Source: Aedes albopictus (Eukaryota > Arthropoda > Insecta > Diptera > Culicidae). From it: a stretch of 64,000 nucleotides of DNA. Of this stretch, positions 42,647-53,159 are shown in pieces. A model generated the notes under the pieces. That model made no database searches. It was not told the DNA's origin and saw only the letters and a list, made by a program, of their open reading frames with translations. The stretch lies in assembly GCF_035046485.1 (NCBI RefSeq), contig NC_085136.1, positions 80,741,734 to 80,805,733 on the forward strand, written 5' to 3'. The translations under genes were made by a program, and so were the position numbers. Within the stretch, counting starts at the first letter, position 1. Each line of letters starts with the position of its first letter.

Positions 42647-42905
42647 AATACTCTCAAAGTGTTCCTGAAATGATCCTTGATCTTTGATCATTGATACTTG
42701 AACTTAAAAGTCAGGCTATGAAACCCATCACCAGGAAGTGGATGTTGCTCGGATCAACTTTGCCGAACAGAGAATGTTGCTATCTTATCAAGGTTCCGAG
42801 AGAACTCGCTACAAAAACATGGTACTCATAACCAATCTGGGAATAAAACGGACTAACTACTGAGACATGGATGTGCAAAAAAATAGTTCCACGTTTTTTT
42901 GCCTG

Positions 42906-43177
42906 TCTATACTTAAGGTTCCATTGGACTGTTTGTCGTTATGCCAAATATTTGTCATTGTAGTCCGACATTCATCCAAGGTTGCCATGATTCACATTGT
43001 GTTGGCCTTTTGTCGGGTTTATTTGGCCAAATATTTCTCATGTGTAATGGGACCTTTAGCGTGTTAAAAACTTTTTTTACTGAAAATGGAGTCTTGAACT
43101 GCCAAGTTTTTTTTTTACCTTTCAATATTTTGAGATTTTCAAAGGGAGGAGGGGTGGTTGACATAAAACAAGTTTAA
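42906..43177. mobile_element. MITE remnants of the atgtcaccccc family
   Basis: gccaaatatttgtcattgt..., then aagggaggaggggtggttgacataaaacaagttt just before a TTAA insertion. tatttgcaccgccctaat after the insertion completes the same right end as seen at 33690-33707. Confidence 0.55.
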
Positions 43178-43260
43178 CCTTCCTTTTGCATTACGTTGGC
43201 AGCACCTCGCTGACGTAGTGTACGGTTTGGGTCAAAAATGACCCTAATGCCAAAGGAAGG
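43178..43260. mobile_element. piggyBac-like MITE, 83 bp, TTAA target
   Basis: CCTTCCTTTTGCATTA is inverted at the right as TAATGCCAAAGGAAGG, with TTAA exactly on both sides (43174-43177, 43261-43264). It splits the right end of an older MITE. Confidence 0.8.
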
Positions 43261-43587
43261 TTAATATTTGCACCGCCCTAATAGATGCAGTGTAGATAAA
43301 AACAATAGGGGGTTAACTTTACAGCGTAAACCACTGATTTATTATTACCCGAGTAGAAAGCAAGCAAAGCAAAGATAACCGTACACATCGTAGTTGCTAC
43401 TCCGTGATTGAGCAGAACAATGGAAGTTGCACAGGGAATCAATGAATGTGAAAGCTTGGGACTAGCTAACCATTCTCAATGTGCACAATTTGAGAGTTCA
43501 ACAAATTAAATTCAATAACGGCGCTGGCCACGTCCTTACGGTCATCAGGAAAGAAAAGGAATGTTAGTTCGACAACCGTTGCTATTG
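43261..43587. other. No recognisable feature
   Basis: Includes acccgagtagaaagcaagca near 43350, which resembles a CCCGAGCAG element end, but no partner was found. Confidence 0.3.
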
Positions 43588-43718
43588 CATGTGCACAACA
43601 GAAACATGTACTCGATGAACAAATTGAGATTTGAATTTTGAAAAGAAATCCAAGTACTCCGGTGAGATCGCCCTCACCGGAGTACGTTCACCGAGCACAT
43701 TTTTCTGTTGTGCACATG
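43588..43718. mobile_element. Palindromic MITE, 131 bp, with perfect inner hairpin
   Basis: CATGTGCACAACAGAAA is inverted at the right as TTTTCTGTTGTGCACATG. At the centre, gtactccggtgag / ctcaccggagtac pair around a short loop near 43667. Confidence 0.75.
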
Positions 43719-45055
43719 GATGTCAAAGCATTTTCGACAGTGTTATTTTCTAACAAGTGTGTCCTTAAATAGAAATAAGCTTTCTAGTAGAAGGGTATAA
43801 TGATCTACCAACAGATTTGGGTTTTCTCAATTGTAAGGAATAGGCATTTGTTTAATAAACTTATCGAAATGATTACATAAAAGAGGGAATTTTCGTCAAT
43901 GCTTTTCATTCGAAAACGTGGTTAGAGAGAACAGGTTTTGACATTTAAACGCTCAGATGCTCCCTAACATTTCTTAAGGTCTGAGGTCACGCTCCTCGTG
44001 AGAGAGAGAGGATTCTTCGATTTTGGGAACTTCAATCGTAATATCTCGAATATGAAGCCAAATATTACAATTTCCACAAGACAATCTCTTCAAAATATAT
44101 TTTAGAATATTCAGTGAAAATTTCATGATCTTAGACTTAGCCAAATTTGAATTTATTAGAAAAGAGTAAACTGTTGTCAAAAGCTGTTTTCGCCACCTTG
44201 ACACTTGTTTCTAATATTTGAAGTAGTTAGAGGCATTTGATCGCAAAATCGTCCCGACAATCTCTGAGGATATTTCTTATGATCATTTTAGTCCAAAAAA
44301 AAGTACGCTAACTATGGTACATTTTTAGTAGTCTACATTTCATTTCAGTAAAAATCTAAAAATTGTGATGAAACTTCTCTCATATGAGAGAAATTATTTT
44401 CTCATTTTCTCCGCTCGTAACAGACAAACAAGAGCACATGGAATTGTGGTGGGGTTCAGGGTTACCAGGATTGGTCATGCGCATAACACGCATAGTTGCA
44501 TTTCTAACAATAATATTTACATATTACATATAGTTATTTATTTCGCTTTAGAATATTTTTCATCTTTCTAAAGTAACGACCAAAATGGAACTGAGCCTGC
44601 TTTAGTTTTCTATGAGAACTTCCTCGGTTGTTGGTTGAGAGCTTACTTTGCCAATCGATCATTTTTCGTTTGTGAGGAATTCACTCTATAACCAAGGAAG
44701 TCCAGAATATATTATCCAATGAGAAAAGATCCTGGCTCGACCGAAAAAAGTTTTATTCCAATATCGTACTTCGTTTAGCCAAAGATGGCAACCCTATGTT
44801 GCTCACAATGATGATCCTCTGTATGTTGCTCTGCGTTTGCTCCCACGGTGCGTTTAGTGGAACACGCTTTGACTGCTCGAATATATACCAAATGCACAAC
44901 TTACAAATACTAAATAATATATCAAGTTCGTTAGAAGTCAATTCACTTATGACTTTCCTGTTCAGATACACTGGGCAATATCTCTAAATGCCCCATGGTA
45001 TGTGGCCACTTCCAAATGTTAACCGAATTTTGTCATACGTCAATCAATTTGGATA
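43719..45055. other. Intronic, no firm feature
   Basis: Noncoding AT-rich sequence. A 63-codon plus frame at 44796-44987 begins with a hydrophobic, cysteine-bearing stretch (MLLTMMILCMLLCVCSHG) that looks like a signal peptide. The rest has no family resemblance, so it is not called. Confidence 0.35.
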
Positions 45056-47695
45056 ATATATGAGTTCACAGAGCTTGCTCGAGGATTCTTGATAAATTTG
45101 AGAGTATTCCTCGATTTTTTGTGATTATTTAGAAATTCTAATGAATAGCGGTGTTTACTGAAATTATTCGAGGATTCTTGAAGATTTTTAGAGTATTCCT
45201 CGATTCTCTGTGGTTATTTAGGAATTCTAATAAATATTTGAGATTGTTGAGCTTGCTCGAGGATTCTTGAAGAATTTTGGAGTATTTCTAGAGTGTTCAG
45301 TGTTGGTAAAAACTCAAATTCTCAAATCTCATGGTTGAGTTGTTTCACGCGCGATTCTTGACTCGCCAAACTCACCGCCGAAAAAATCATGCATGAGTTG
45401 ACTCGTGATTTAACTCATTGTTTAATTTCTTGGTGTTCTGATTATTTACATCGAAGCTTTTAGGATTATTTGATAGAACAAAAGCAAATCTAGCGTGCAA
45501 CAACATTGAATGCCGTTCAAATTGGTTTGGATTCGTTTTTACAAGCGAACGAGTTTTCGGCGCTTGACTCATGAGAGCGAGATTTTACATGAAAATCTCG
45601 CGCGTGAGAAAATGATTTAGAATCGCGCGCGAGTTTGCTCACGCAGGAGCGGTTCATGAGTGTGCGTTGAGTATGATTTTACCAACACTGTTCATGATAG
45701 CTTAGGAATTATAATGAATATCTGAGTTTTCTGAGATTATTCGAGTATTTTTGAAGAATTTTAGAAATCTCCTCAATTAAACGATATCTGAGGATTTCAG
45801 ATAAATATTTGAGTTCAATGAGCTTGCTCCAGGATTCTTGAAGAATTTGGGAACATTTTTCGATTTTTTGTAATTATTTAGGAATTCAAATGAATATCTG
45901 AGTTTGCTGAGCTTATTCGAGGATTCTTGAAGATTTTTAGAGTATCCTCGATTTTACGATAACTGAGGAATTCAGATGAATATTTGTGCTCACTGAGCTT
46001 ATTCGAGGATTCTTGAAGAATTTGGGAATATTTCTAGATTTTTTATGATAACTGGGAAATTCAGATGAATATTTGAAAGCACTTAGCTTGCTCGAGGATT
46101 CTTGAAGAGTTTTAGAGTATTCCTCGATATTTTGTGATAATTTGAGAATTCTAATGAATATTTGAGTTTGCTGAGCGAGTTTTAGAGTATTCCTCGATTT
46201 TTTGTGATTATTTAGGAATTCTAATGACTATTTGAGTTCACTGAGCTTGATCGAGGAAGAATTTGAGAGTATTCCTCGATTTTTTGGGATTATTTAGGAA
46301 TAAGAATGAATATATTAGTTTGCTGAGATTATTCGAGAATTTTTGAAGAATTTTAGAGTTCTCCTCAATTTTACGACAAATATTTGAGTTCACTGAGCTT
46401 GCTCGAGAATTCTTGAAGAATTTGAGAATATCCTTCGATTTTTTGTAATTATATAGGAATTCCAATGAATATCTGAGTTTGCTGAGCTTATTCGAGGATT
46501 CTTGAAGAGTTTTAGAGTATTCCTCGATATTTTGTGATTATTTAGGAATTCTAATGAACATTTGAGTTTTCTGAGCTTATTCGAGGATTCTTGAAGAGTT
46601 TTAGAGTTTTCCTCGATATTTTGTGATTATTTAGGAATTCTAATGAATATTTGAGTTTGATGAGCTTATTCGAGGATTCTTGAAGAGTTTTAGAGCATTC
46701 CTCGATATTTTGTGATTATTTAGGCATTCTAATGAATATTTGAGTTTGATGAGCTTATTCGAGGATTCTTGAAGAGTTTTAGAGTTTTCCTCGATATTTT
46801 GTGATTATTTAGGAATTATAATGAATATTTGAGTGTGATGAGCTTATTTGAAAATTCTTGAAGAGTTTTAGAGTATTCCTCGATATTTTGTGATTATTTA
46901 GGAATTCTAATGAATATTTGAGTTTTCTGAGCTCATTCAAGAATTCTTGAATAGTTTTAGAGTTTTCCTCGATATTTTGTGATTAATAAGGAATTCTAAC
47001 AAATATTTGAGTTTTCTGAGCTTATTCGAGGATTCTTGAAGAGTTTTAGAGTTTTCCTCGATATTTTGGGATTATTTAGGAATTCTAATGAATATTTGAG
47101 TTTGATGAGCTTATTCGAGGATTCTTGAAGAGTTTTAGAGTTTTCCTCGATATTTTGTGATTGTTTAGGAATTCTAATGAATATTTGAGTTTGATGAGCT
47201 TATTCGAGGATTCTTGAAGAGTTTTAGAGTATTCCTCGCTATTTTGTGATTATTTAGGAATTCTAACAAATATTTGAGTTTTCTGAGCTTATTCGAGGAT
47301 TCTTGAAGAGTTTTAGAGTTTTCCTCGATATTTTGTGATTATTTAGGAATTCTAATGAATATTTGAGTTTGATGAGCTTATTCGAGGATTCTTGAAGAGT
47401 TTTAGAGTATTCCTCGATATTTTGTGATTATTTAGGAATTCTAATGAATATTTGAGTTTTCTGAGCTTATTCGAGGATTCTTGAAGAGTTTTAGAGTTTT
47501 CCTCGATATTTTGTGATTATTTAGGAATTCTAATGAATATTTGAGTTTGATGAGCTTATTCGAGGATTCTTGAAGAGCTTTAGAGTATTCCTCGATATTT
47601 TGTGATTATTTAGGAATTCTAACGAATATTTGAGTTTTCTGAGCTTATTCGAGGATTTTTGAAGAGTTTTAGAGTTTTCCTCGATATTTTGTGAT
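45056..47695. repeat. 89-bp tandem array running into the assembly gap
   Basis: The unit runs gagcttattcgaggattctt, gaagagttttagagtntt, cctcgatattttgtgatta, tttaggaattctaatgaat, atttgagtttgat. gagcttattc starts at 46484, 46573 and 46662, exactly 89 bp apart. Copies are diverged at the left (45.06-46.3 kb) and nearly identical at the right, up to the Ns. One MITE interrupts it. Confidence 0.95.
45300..45688. mobile_element. MITE with GTGTTGGTAAAA ends inside the 89-bp array
   Basis: GTGTTGGTAAAA is inverted at the right as TTTTACCAACAC. The flanks share TGTTCA (45294-45299 and 45689-45694), a likely 6-bp target duplication, or part of a longer worn hAT one. The interior has actcatg / catgagt and cgcgcgag phrases in both senses. 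Confidence 0.8.
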
Positions 47696-48195
47696 NNNNN
47701 NNNNNNNNNNNNNNNNNNNNNNNNNNNNNNNNNNNNNNNNNNNNNNNNNNNNNNNNNNNNNNNNNNNNNNNNNNNNNNNNNNNNNNNNNNNNNNNNNNNN
47801 NNNNNNNNNNNNNNNNNNNNNNNNNNNNNNNNNNNNNNNNNNNNNNNNNNNNNNNNNNNNNNNNNNNNNNNNNNNNNNNNNNNNNNNNNNNNNNNNNNNN
47901 NNNNNNNNNNNNNNNNNNNNNNNNNNNNNNNNNNNNNNNNNNNNNNNNNNNNNNNNNNNNNNNNNNNNNNNNNNNNNNNNNNNNNNNNNNNNNNNNNNNN
48001 NNNNNNNNNNNNNNNNNNNNNNNNNNNNNNNNNNNNNNNNNNNNNNNNNNNNNNNNNNNNNNNNNNNNNNNNNNNNNNNNNNNNNNNNNNNNNNNNNNNN
48101 NNNNNNNNNNNNNNNNNNNNNNNNNNNNNNNNNNNNNNNNNNNNNNNNNNNNNNNNNNNNNNNNNNNNNNNNNNNNNNNNNNNNNNNNNNNNNNN
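47696..48195. other. Assembly gap, exactly 500 N
   Basis: Conventional gap length, so the true size is unknown. It starts inside the 89-bp array and ends in minisatellite DNA. Frames across it are meaningless. Confidence 0.99.
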
Positions 48196-49015
48196 ACAAT
48201 TTTTCAGATTCCTACAGCGTTTTCTTCAAAACCAAGAGATTCTTCAAGGATTGCTTGAGGTAGCCTTCCATAAGGTTTCTCAGTTATTCCTCCATTGAAC
48301 AATCTCAGCACTTTTTTGAAATTTTTCATGAATTCTTGCAGTTACTTCTCTAACAATTTCTTATCGAAAATCTTCCAGGGATTCTTTAAGGAATTCTTTC
48401 CCGGACTTTTTTTAATATTTCATTCAAAATTCCTTCAGGGATTTCAGGGATTTATTTAAAAAAACTCTTTCAATGATTTCTAAGAGTTCTTCCAGCGATT
48501 ACCTAGAAAGAGCCTCCAAGGTTTTTTTCATAATACCTTATTGGGAAGCTCCTGCTGCGATTCTTTCGAAGCATTCTTTAGAGATTCCTCAAGAAAAAAC
48601 ATGAATATCTTTCAAAAATAAAATCCTCTAGTGATTTATCTCAGAAGAAAATCCCCCTGGGTTAAATCTCGAAATTTTTTCACGGATTCCTTTAAAAATA
48701 CATCTAGAAGAGTTTTCTGGAAATTCAGAATCTTTTTATGAAAATTTTCCAATTACTTCATAAATTACTAATGGGATTTCTTTAAAACATCTTCAAGAAT
48801 TGCTTATGGAAATTCTTATCAAGTTTCTTCAAAGATTCATTTAGAAAACCTTCCAAGAATTTCTTCTAAAACTCCTAAAAATTCTAAATTCTAAAATTTC
48901 CAAAAATTCTAAATTTTATTTACTTCTTTGAATTTCCCCAAAGGTTTATTCAAGATTTCATTCATGTTTTTTTTTGAACAAATTTCCCAAGGCTTCCTTC
49001 AGAATTTTTTCCGGC
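48196..49015. repeat. GGAATTCC-type minisatellite
   Basis: gattccttcaggg, aaattcttccag and tctttcgaag units in loose array. Confidence 0.6.
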
Positions 49016-49029
49016 GTATCAGGATAGGC

Positions 49030-50205
49030 GATATTATGCTGGTTCTAAAGAAGGAAGAGGTGAGAAGGTACATGAGAGAGCCCTGACATCTCAGTGTTAA
49101 AATCTGGATGAGATAAAAGCCGCCTAGGAGCTCGCAGCCTACCTCAAATAATAGTGCGAGATCGATTTACTTAGTGTCTCCTGCGGAAAGGCCCGGCATA
49201 CACCCACATTGCCACTGTTAAGCATTCAATAGGAAATGTTAAAAAGGCGGGTACAGTCGGAAGGATCAGATTTAACTAAGTGGTCAGTGTGCCCTCATCT
49301 ACGAGCATCAGATTCTTCGAGCAAGGCCACAAATCGTGATGGTGTTGTGGCCCCAATAGCAGCAAACTCTGCAGGTAGTTCGAAGAAGAAGGTCAACTCG
49401 GCACCAAAATGCCTGATTTGAATGCCAAATAGGAGCCGTACTTACCCGTCACACAAGTGACTATAGGTACACATGGAAGACTTCAAAGAGGTGAGTAGTG
49501 CAGGTCACACAGCTGAACCTAAATCACTTTAACGCGTGCGGCCTCACCAGTTGCTCTCAAGTAGCTGTTGTGGCAGTCTTAGAGTCAAATACAAATATGG
49601 CCTTGTCTGAAAAGAACTGGGTTACGTGTAAGGATGAATAGTGGCGGTCCATATAAATGGCTAGTTTGCAGTCAAAGAACATGCATCATGATGGGAGTTT
49701 CAGTGTGATGCTGTCGCTGCAGTGAGGAGTGGAGCTTTGGCGGAGTAAGTCGCTTTCATCGTGAGGTTCCGTGTCATGTCAATTCATTCTCCAGTAGTTG
49801 GTAGATAAAGATGGCTGGGCCATGCGTGGTACACTAATGAAGTTGTATGCACCCCCAGGTGGCCAGTAAAAAAGGTCTCGTCTCTGCTAGATTCGCTACC
49901 CAGTGCAGTACTGGTGGGATTCCATGTCGTTGTCATCGGTGGAGACATCGACGCCAGGGTGGTTGAATGGGGTAGCCAACACAACAAACTAATCCATGGC
50001 CAACACAATTCTGCTCGAATCCATGGCTAAAATAACTATAGTAGGAACAGTCAAAATTCTATGACCTTTTGCAGTCCGAGTCTAAACCCTAACTCAGACT
50101 GGAGAGTTAACGATGGGTAAACCCGTAGTGACCATCTGGCGTAGTCATCGCGGATGGCTGATCTCGCGTTTCGAGAAGCCGGCATTTGTGGAAAGATTAG
50201 TCATG
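49030..50205 (+). pseudogene. R1-group LINE: ORF1 end and endonuclease, heavily decayed
   Basis: Plus strand, switching frames. DIMLVLKKEEVR and NLDEIKAA (49030-49135) match the ORF1 middle. KAGTVGRIRF, SVPSSTSIRFFEQGHKS and CGPNSSKLCR (49240-49380) match the zinc-knuckle region. At about 49505-49610, VQVTQLNLNHFNACGL and VAVLESNTNMALSEKNWVT match the start of the APE-type endonuclease. GGDIDARVVEWGSQ (about 49940), MTFCSPSLNPNSDWRVNDG and RSDHLA (50057-50140) match its GGDFNA, TFCSPSL and SDH blocks. Stops and frame shifts are frequent. In a live element ORF2 nicks the target and primes reverse transcription there. Confidence 0.8.
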
Positions 50206-50208
50206 AAT

Positions 50209-50413
50209 GGTAACACCGACCGATGACATGTCTATTAGGCCTGTCCACCTTTTCAAAAATTCTCTGGCGACGCAATTTTTTGTTGCGCAGAAGTCGCTGT
50301 ATTTACTTGTACCTAATAAATATTTAATGTCAGAAGTAAAACATAATAACTTCTGCTCACCAAAAACCTGCGCGCCGTGACTCCTCTGTGACATGACAAG
50401 TGTGTTACTTGGG
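50209..50413. mobile_element. Short element ending TGTGTTACTTGGG, same end as 38002-40310
   Basis: The right end is identical to that of the 2.3-kb element. The left side gGTAACACCgaccgatgacatg is a worn inverse of the right-hand catgacaagtgtgttac. It sits between the endonuclease and C-terminal parts of the R1 remnant. Confidence 0.5.
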
Positions 50414-50880
50414 GAAACATGGAGTGACTAAAAGGTACCTACAGGTTGATGTAAGAGTGTCCAGAGCATTTCGCCCAGTTTAAAAAAAAAAGTGGTATGG
50501 CTGCAGGCGGGCAAAATGCCAACAACGAAATTACGTGACTCAAAAGGCCAGTTCTACATCAATGCTGAGATGGCAGAGCACATAGTTCTTCTCCAACATG
50601 GGCAGATGGACGGAGGAATTATGTCGAGGTGAATTTTGAACATAATTTCTGTCGGATCGAAAGTGCTTATGCTGGTATTTGCACAGATTTTGATATGCAG
50701 ATTCTCCATCATGTCCCAAGTGCACAGACTAAGACGAGACAAAGGAGCACATGTTCTTTGGATGCCTACGATTTGTGGGGCAAACGTCGCGTATGCAGGA
50801 AATATGCAGTATCACTCCGGAGTCCGGACAAGATTGTGAAAAAGATGTGCACGGGGACGGGCAAGCTATAGCGTTCGTTA
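50414..50880 (+). pseudogene. R1-group LINE: ORF2 C-terminal cysteine-histidine domain, decayed
   Basis: CPKCTD, DETKEHMFFGCLRF and, after a shift, DKIVKKMCTGTGK (about 50715-50865) correspond to the C-terminal CCHC block of R1-type ORF2. The RT core between this and 50205 is missing, so a large internal deletion separates the two pieces. A poly-A-like aattgaaaaaaaaaaac run at about 50938-50955 may be the 3' tail. Confidence 0.7.
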
Positions 50881-51100
50881 CAAGTCATCATCAGCACCAG
50901 TGATAGATAAAGATGTTCCTATCATCAATCAAATCAAAATTGAAAAAAAAAAACTAGGCACACGCTGCAAGGAATCTTCTCCTTTGGCAATAATTTTGGT
51001 AGGGTCAAAGAAAGAAACAAGAGTTGAATCAATGCGATATCTGGGAAACTATTGCATTTACTGTTATTGACATGGTCTTTTTGTACAGATATTGTTCTAA
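50881..51100. other. 3' tail and spacer
   Basis: Includes the A-rich run after the LINE remnant. Nothing else. Confidence 0.35.
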
Positions 51101-51134
51101 ATAGTTAAAATGCATGAACCTCGAAAAAACTCAC

Positions 51135-51183
51135 CTGCAAACACGGTGATCCAGAACCAGTGCTTCCACCAGTACAGTGTCAT
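51135..51183 (-). CDS. Candidate first coding exon of an unknown minus-strand gene
   Basis: On the minus strand ATG (51183-51181) in gccaaaATGac context, close to the insect consensus, opens MTLYWWKHWFWITVFAG, a signal-peptide-like start. After 16 codons plus one base the sequence is GCAG/GTGAGT, an excellent splice donor at 51134. Upstream to about 51590 is non-repetitive, purine-rich sequence with CGACGACGG and gtggtggaag runs, like an insect 5' UTR. No other exon was recognised, so the product is unknown. If real, the gene lies antisense within the apparent P450 intron. Confidence 0.4.
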
Positions 51184-51590
51184 TTTGGCGATGGAATTGT
51201 GCCTTTTCCGGCGTGCGACCGCCACTACCGCAGAACCTCTCCGACGCCCACCGACGGCAGTCCGCCCTTCCACCACCGTTTCTTTCTTTCTCTCCACCTT
51301 CATACGCTCTTCAAACCTCTTCCTTCTCCTCCTGTGGGACAATTATTTTATTGGCATTATCCTTTCAACGGGCAGAAGCTGTTGCTCCACTACCACCAAC
51401 ACCGACACCGTCGTCGCCGATAATGGCATTCAATCGCAGCAGTGTTCAGTAGTGCGGGTCGTTTGTCGTCAGAAGCTTTCTACGATGTCGGAGAGGGGGA
51501 TTTCTTCACTTGGTTGGCGTGAAGATTGTGTGACTTTCAGAAGCTTTCAGGATGCAATCTGGAAAAATGAAGGAAAAGAAACAAACCGGA
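51184..51590 (-). promoter_or_regulatory. Possible 5' UTR/promoter region of the minus-strand gene
   Basis: Higher GC than all surrounding DNA, unique-looking, and directly upstream of the candidate exon. On the minus strand it is open but lacks a conserved protein, consistent with an untranslated leader. No TATA box is evident. Confidence 0.3.
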
Positions 51591-52089
51591 GATGAAAAGT
51601 TACCGTTAAGTGTAAAAGGGGAGAGTTTAGTAGTTTTCTTAATAAGTGGTAGGGGAAATGAGAAAGGATTCAATTTGCAAATAAATTCAATTATATTAGT
51701 TGTGCAGAAGTGATCAAGTTACTTGATTCAAGTGAAAGATTTCCATTGGATGGATTTCAAACCAAGGTCCCTGCTGTGAGCTAGCTCTGATTATGTTAAA
51801 CAAGTTGACCTGTTGTTGGGATTCAAGATGTAAGAGTTTTAACGCTTTAACACTACCGCCAATTAACAGATAAATTTCGAATCTGTTTCTACTGGTGACC
51901 TTCCACCGGGAGCCGAAGGCTCATGTTGTTAGAAAGTGATGATTCGATTTTGCTACCCAATAGCGGACCCCAACAATGCAATAGTGCTTTAGTCGTTTTA
52001 GATTGATTACGCTTGTGGATCCGATGACCTGTACTCCAGGGTGTTCTTGAAGATCCTTAAACAAACATAGAATTTAACTTTTGGCAGCA
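51591..52089. other. No recognisable feature
   Basis: Unique-looking noncoding sequence. Confidence 0.3.
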
Positions 52090-52255
52090 TAGTTGCATGA
52101 GGTTGGGAAAGCATGAGTTTCAAATGTAATTAGTGATCAATAGAAGCATTATGACTTTTATGAATCACTAGTCACACTTTTAGATCCGGTGGCTGATACT
52201 TCAGTCATAGTTTGTATGTGGATATCATACATGTATCATCTCCTCTTTGGAGCCA
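52090..52255. repeat. 166-bp direct repeat, copy 1
   Basis: Begins tagttgcatgaggttg and ends atctcctctttggagcca. A second copy at 53937-54102 differs at only a handful of bases. Confidence 0.9.
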
Positions 52256-52699
52256 ATTCGGGCTCGTTTGGAAATTAACCATCAATGTTAACTTCTTTCC
52301 CCGATCAGCCTAGATAGCTGTCTAGTGTCGGTAGGGGTTGTCTCAATTGGCTAAGAATAACACTACGGACCGCCTGATCCAGTGCAGTGGTAAGAGTCCA
52401 CTAAACAGGTGATCCCTAATTCATGGTGTTATGCGGCTTTATGCTTACCGTACCAAGGAATGAATGGTTGGGGGGGGGGCTAATAAAAACCTAACCACAA
52501 ACGGAGCCTGTGGAGAATTAGGGCGTCCTCCAGTATTATGCCCTTACTGCGCTAACCGGAGCAATGGTGCAGTGGACCTTGCGTTTCTCCGAGATAATCA
52601 GTTGCCCTTCTTAAGTCTCAAATTTGAGGCTAAATAAGGTCGGGATTATTCAAATTTTGTAAATTAGCTTACATTACTACGCACACACATACCAAAGTC
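52256..52699. other. Unassigned sequence with a G10 tract
   Basis: Contains agcctagatagctgtctagt, gttgtctcaattggctaag and a G homopolymer near 52470. It reads like a LINE untranslated region, but I cannot prove it. Confidence 0.3.
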
Positions 52700-52773
52700 G
52701 TGAAAGAGCTTCGAAGGCAACTCTCCACGAGGTGAATGTGAATTACACTCACCTCGTGGAGAGAAGCTTTCAC
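52700..52773. repeat. 74-bp hairpin
   Basis: CTCTCCACGAGGTGA (52721-52735) and its exact inverse (52749-52763) form a 15-bp stem with a 13-base loop. gtgaaagagctt / aagctttcac extends it outward. Confidence 0.7.
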
Positions 52774-53159
52774 AGCCCTGTCACGAATTTGAGATGCGCG
52801 TGCGATCCCTACTCTATTCGTCAAAGTTTTACACCAAACCACAAAGCAAAAGTCGTCCATACATTGTTTCTTGATTACATGCTTCTGAGCTGAGAAAATG
52901 GTAAGTGAGTGTAACTCTTTGCAAGTGAGTGTTCCCATCCCTGACCATAACTATTGCTTTGAAAGAAGCTTGTCCTCTGCGGTCTGTGCGGACCGCAAGA
53001 GGTATTCCTGAATGGAACTCTGATCGGTTCAAGTTCAAAATATCTTCGGATAAACCATTTTTTTGTATAGTTACAAATCTCTAGCTTCCGCTTGAGAACT
53101 ATAGCTATATAATCGACTTAGTGGGCACTAAAAAGCTCTGCTTACTTCATATCTCCAAG
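52774..53159. other. No recognisable feature
   Basis: Noncoding; a bridge between the hairpin and the LINE RT remnant. Confidence 0.3.

Larger units (their letters stand above)
37035..42905. mobile_element. Large composite bounded by about 180-bp inverted arms
   Basis: ggcaagaaaaacgcggaac near 37039 and the following gcacatccatatctcagtag, cagattggttatgagtacca and ctctcggaacc reappear in inverse order at 42905 down to about 42725. The arms lie about 5.5 kb apart and enclose a ~165-bp tandem, a 2.3-kb CCC-ended insertion, SINEs, a mariner-like MITE and minisatellite. It may be one old element swollen by insertions, or two inverse copies of a repeat. Confidence 0.45.

Noticed and set aside
44796..44987. 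63-codon frame with signal-peptide-like start
   Set aside because: No mature domain, no upstream promoter-like sequence, and hydrophobic starts occur by chance in AT-rich DNA. Kept only as a note.
45056..47695. CRISPR-like regular array
   Set aside because: Contiguous 89-bp repeats with no spacers, in insect DNA; a satellite array.
47669..48263. Open frames of 176 and 190 codons across the gap
   Set aside because: They consist of undetermined bases (500 N) and have no sequence content.
51110..51595. 161-codon plus-strand frame and two overlapping ones
   Set aside because: They are the antisense of the candidate minus-strand leader and first exon, overlap each other in three frames and show no family motif.
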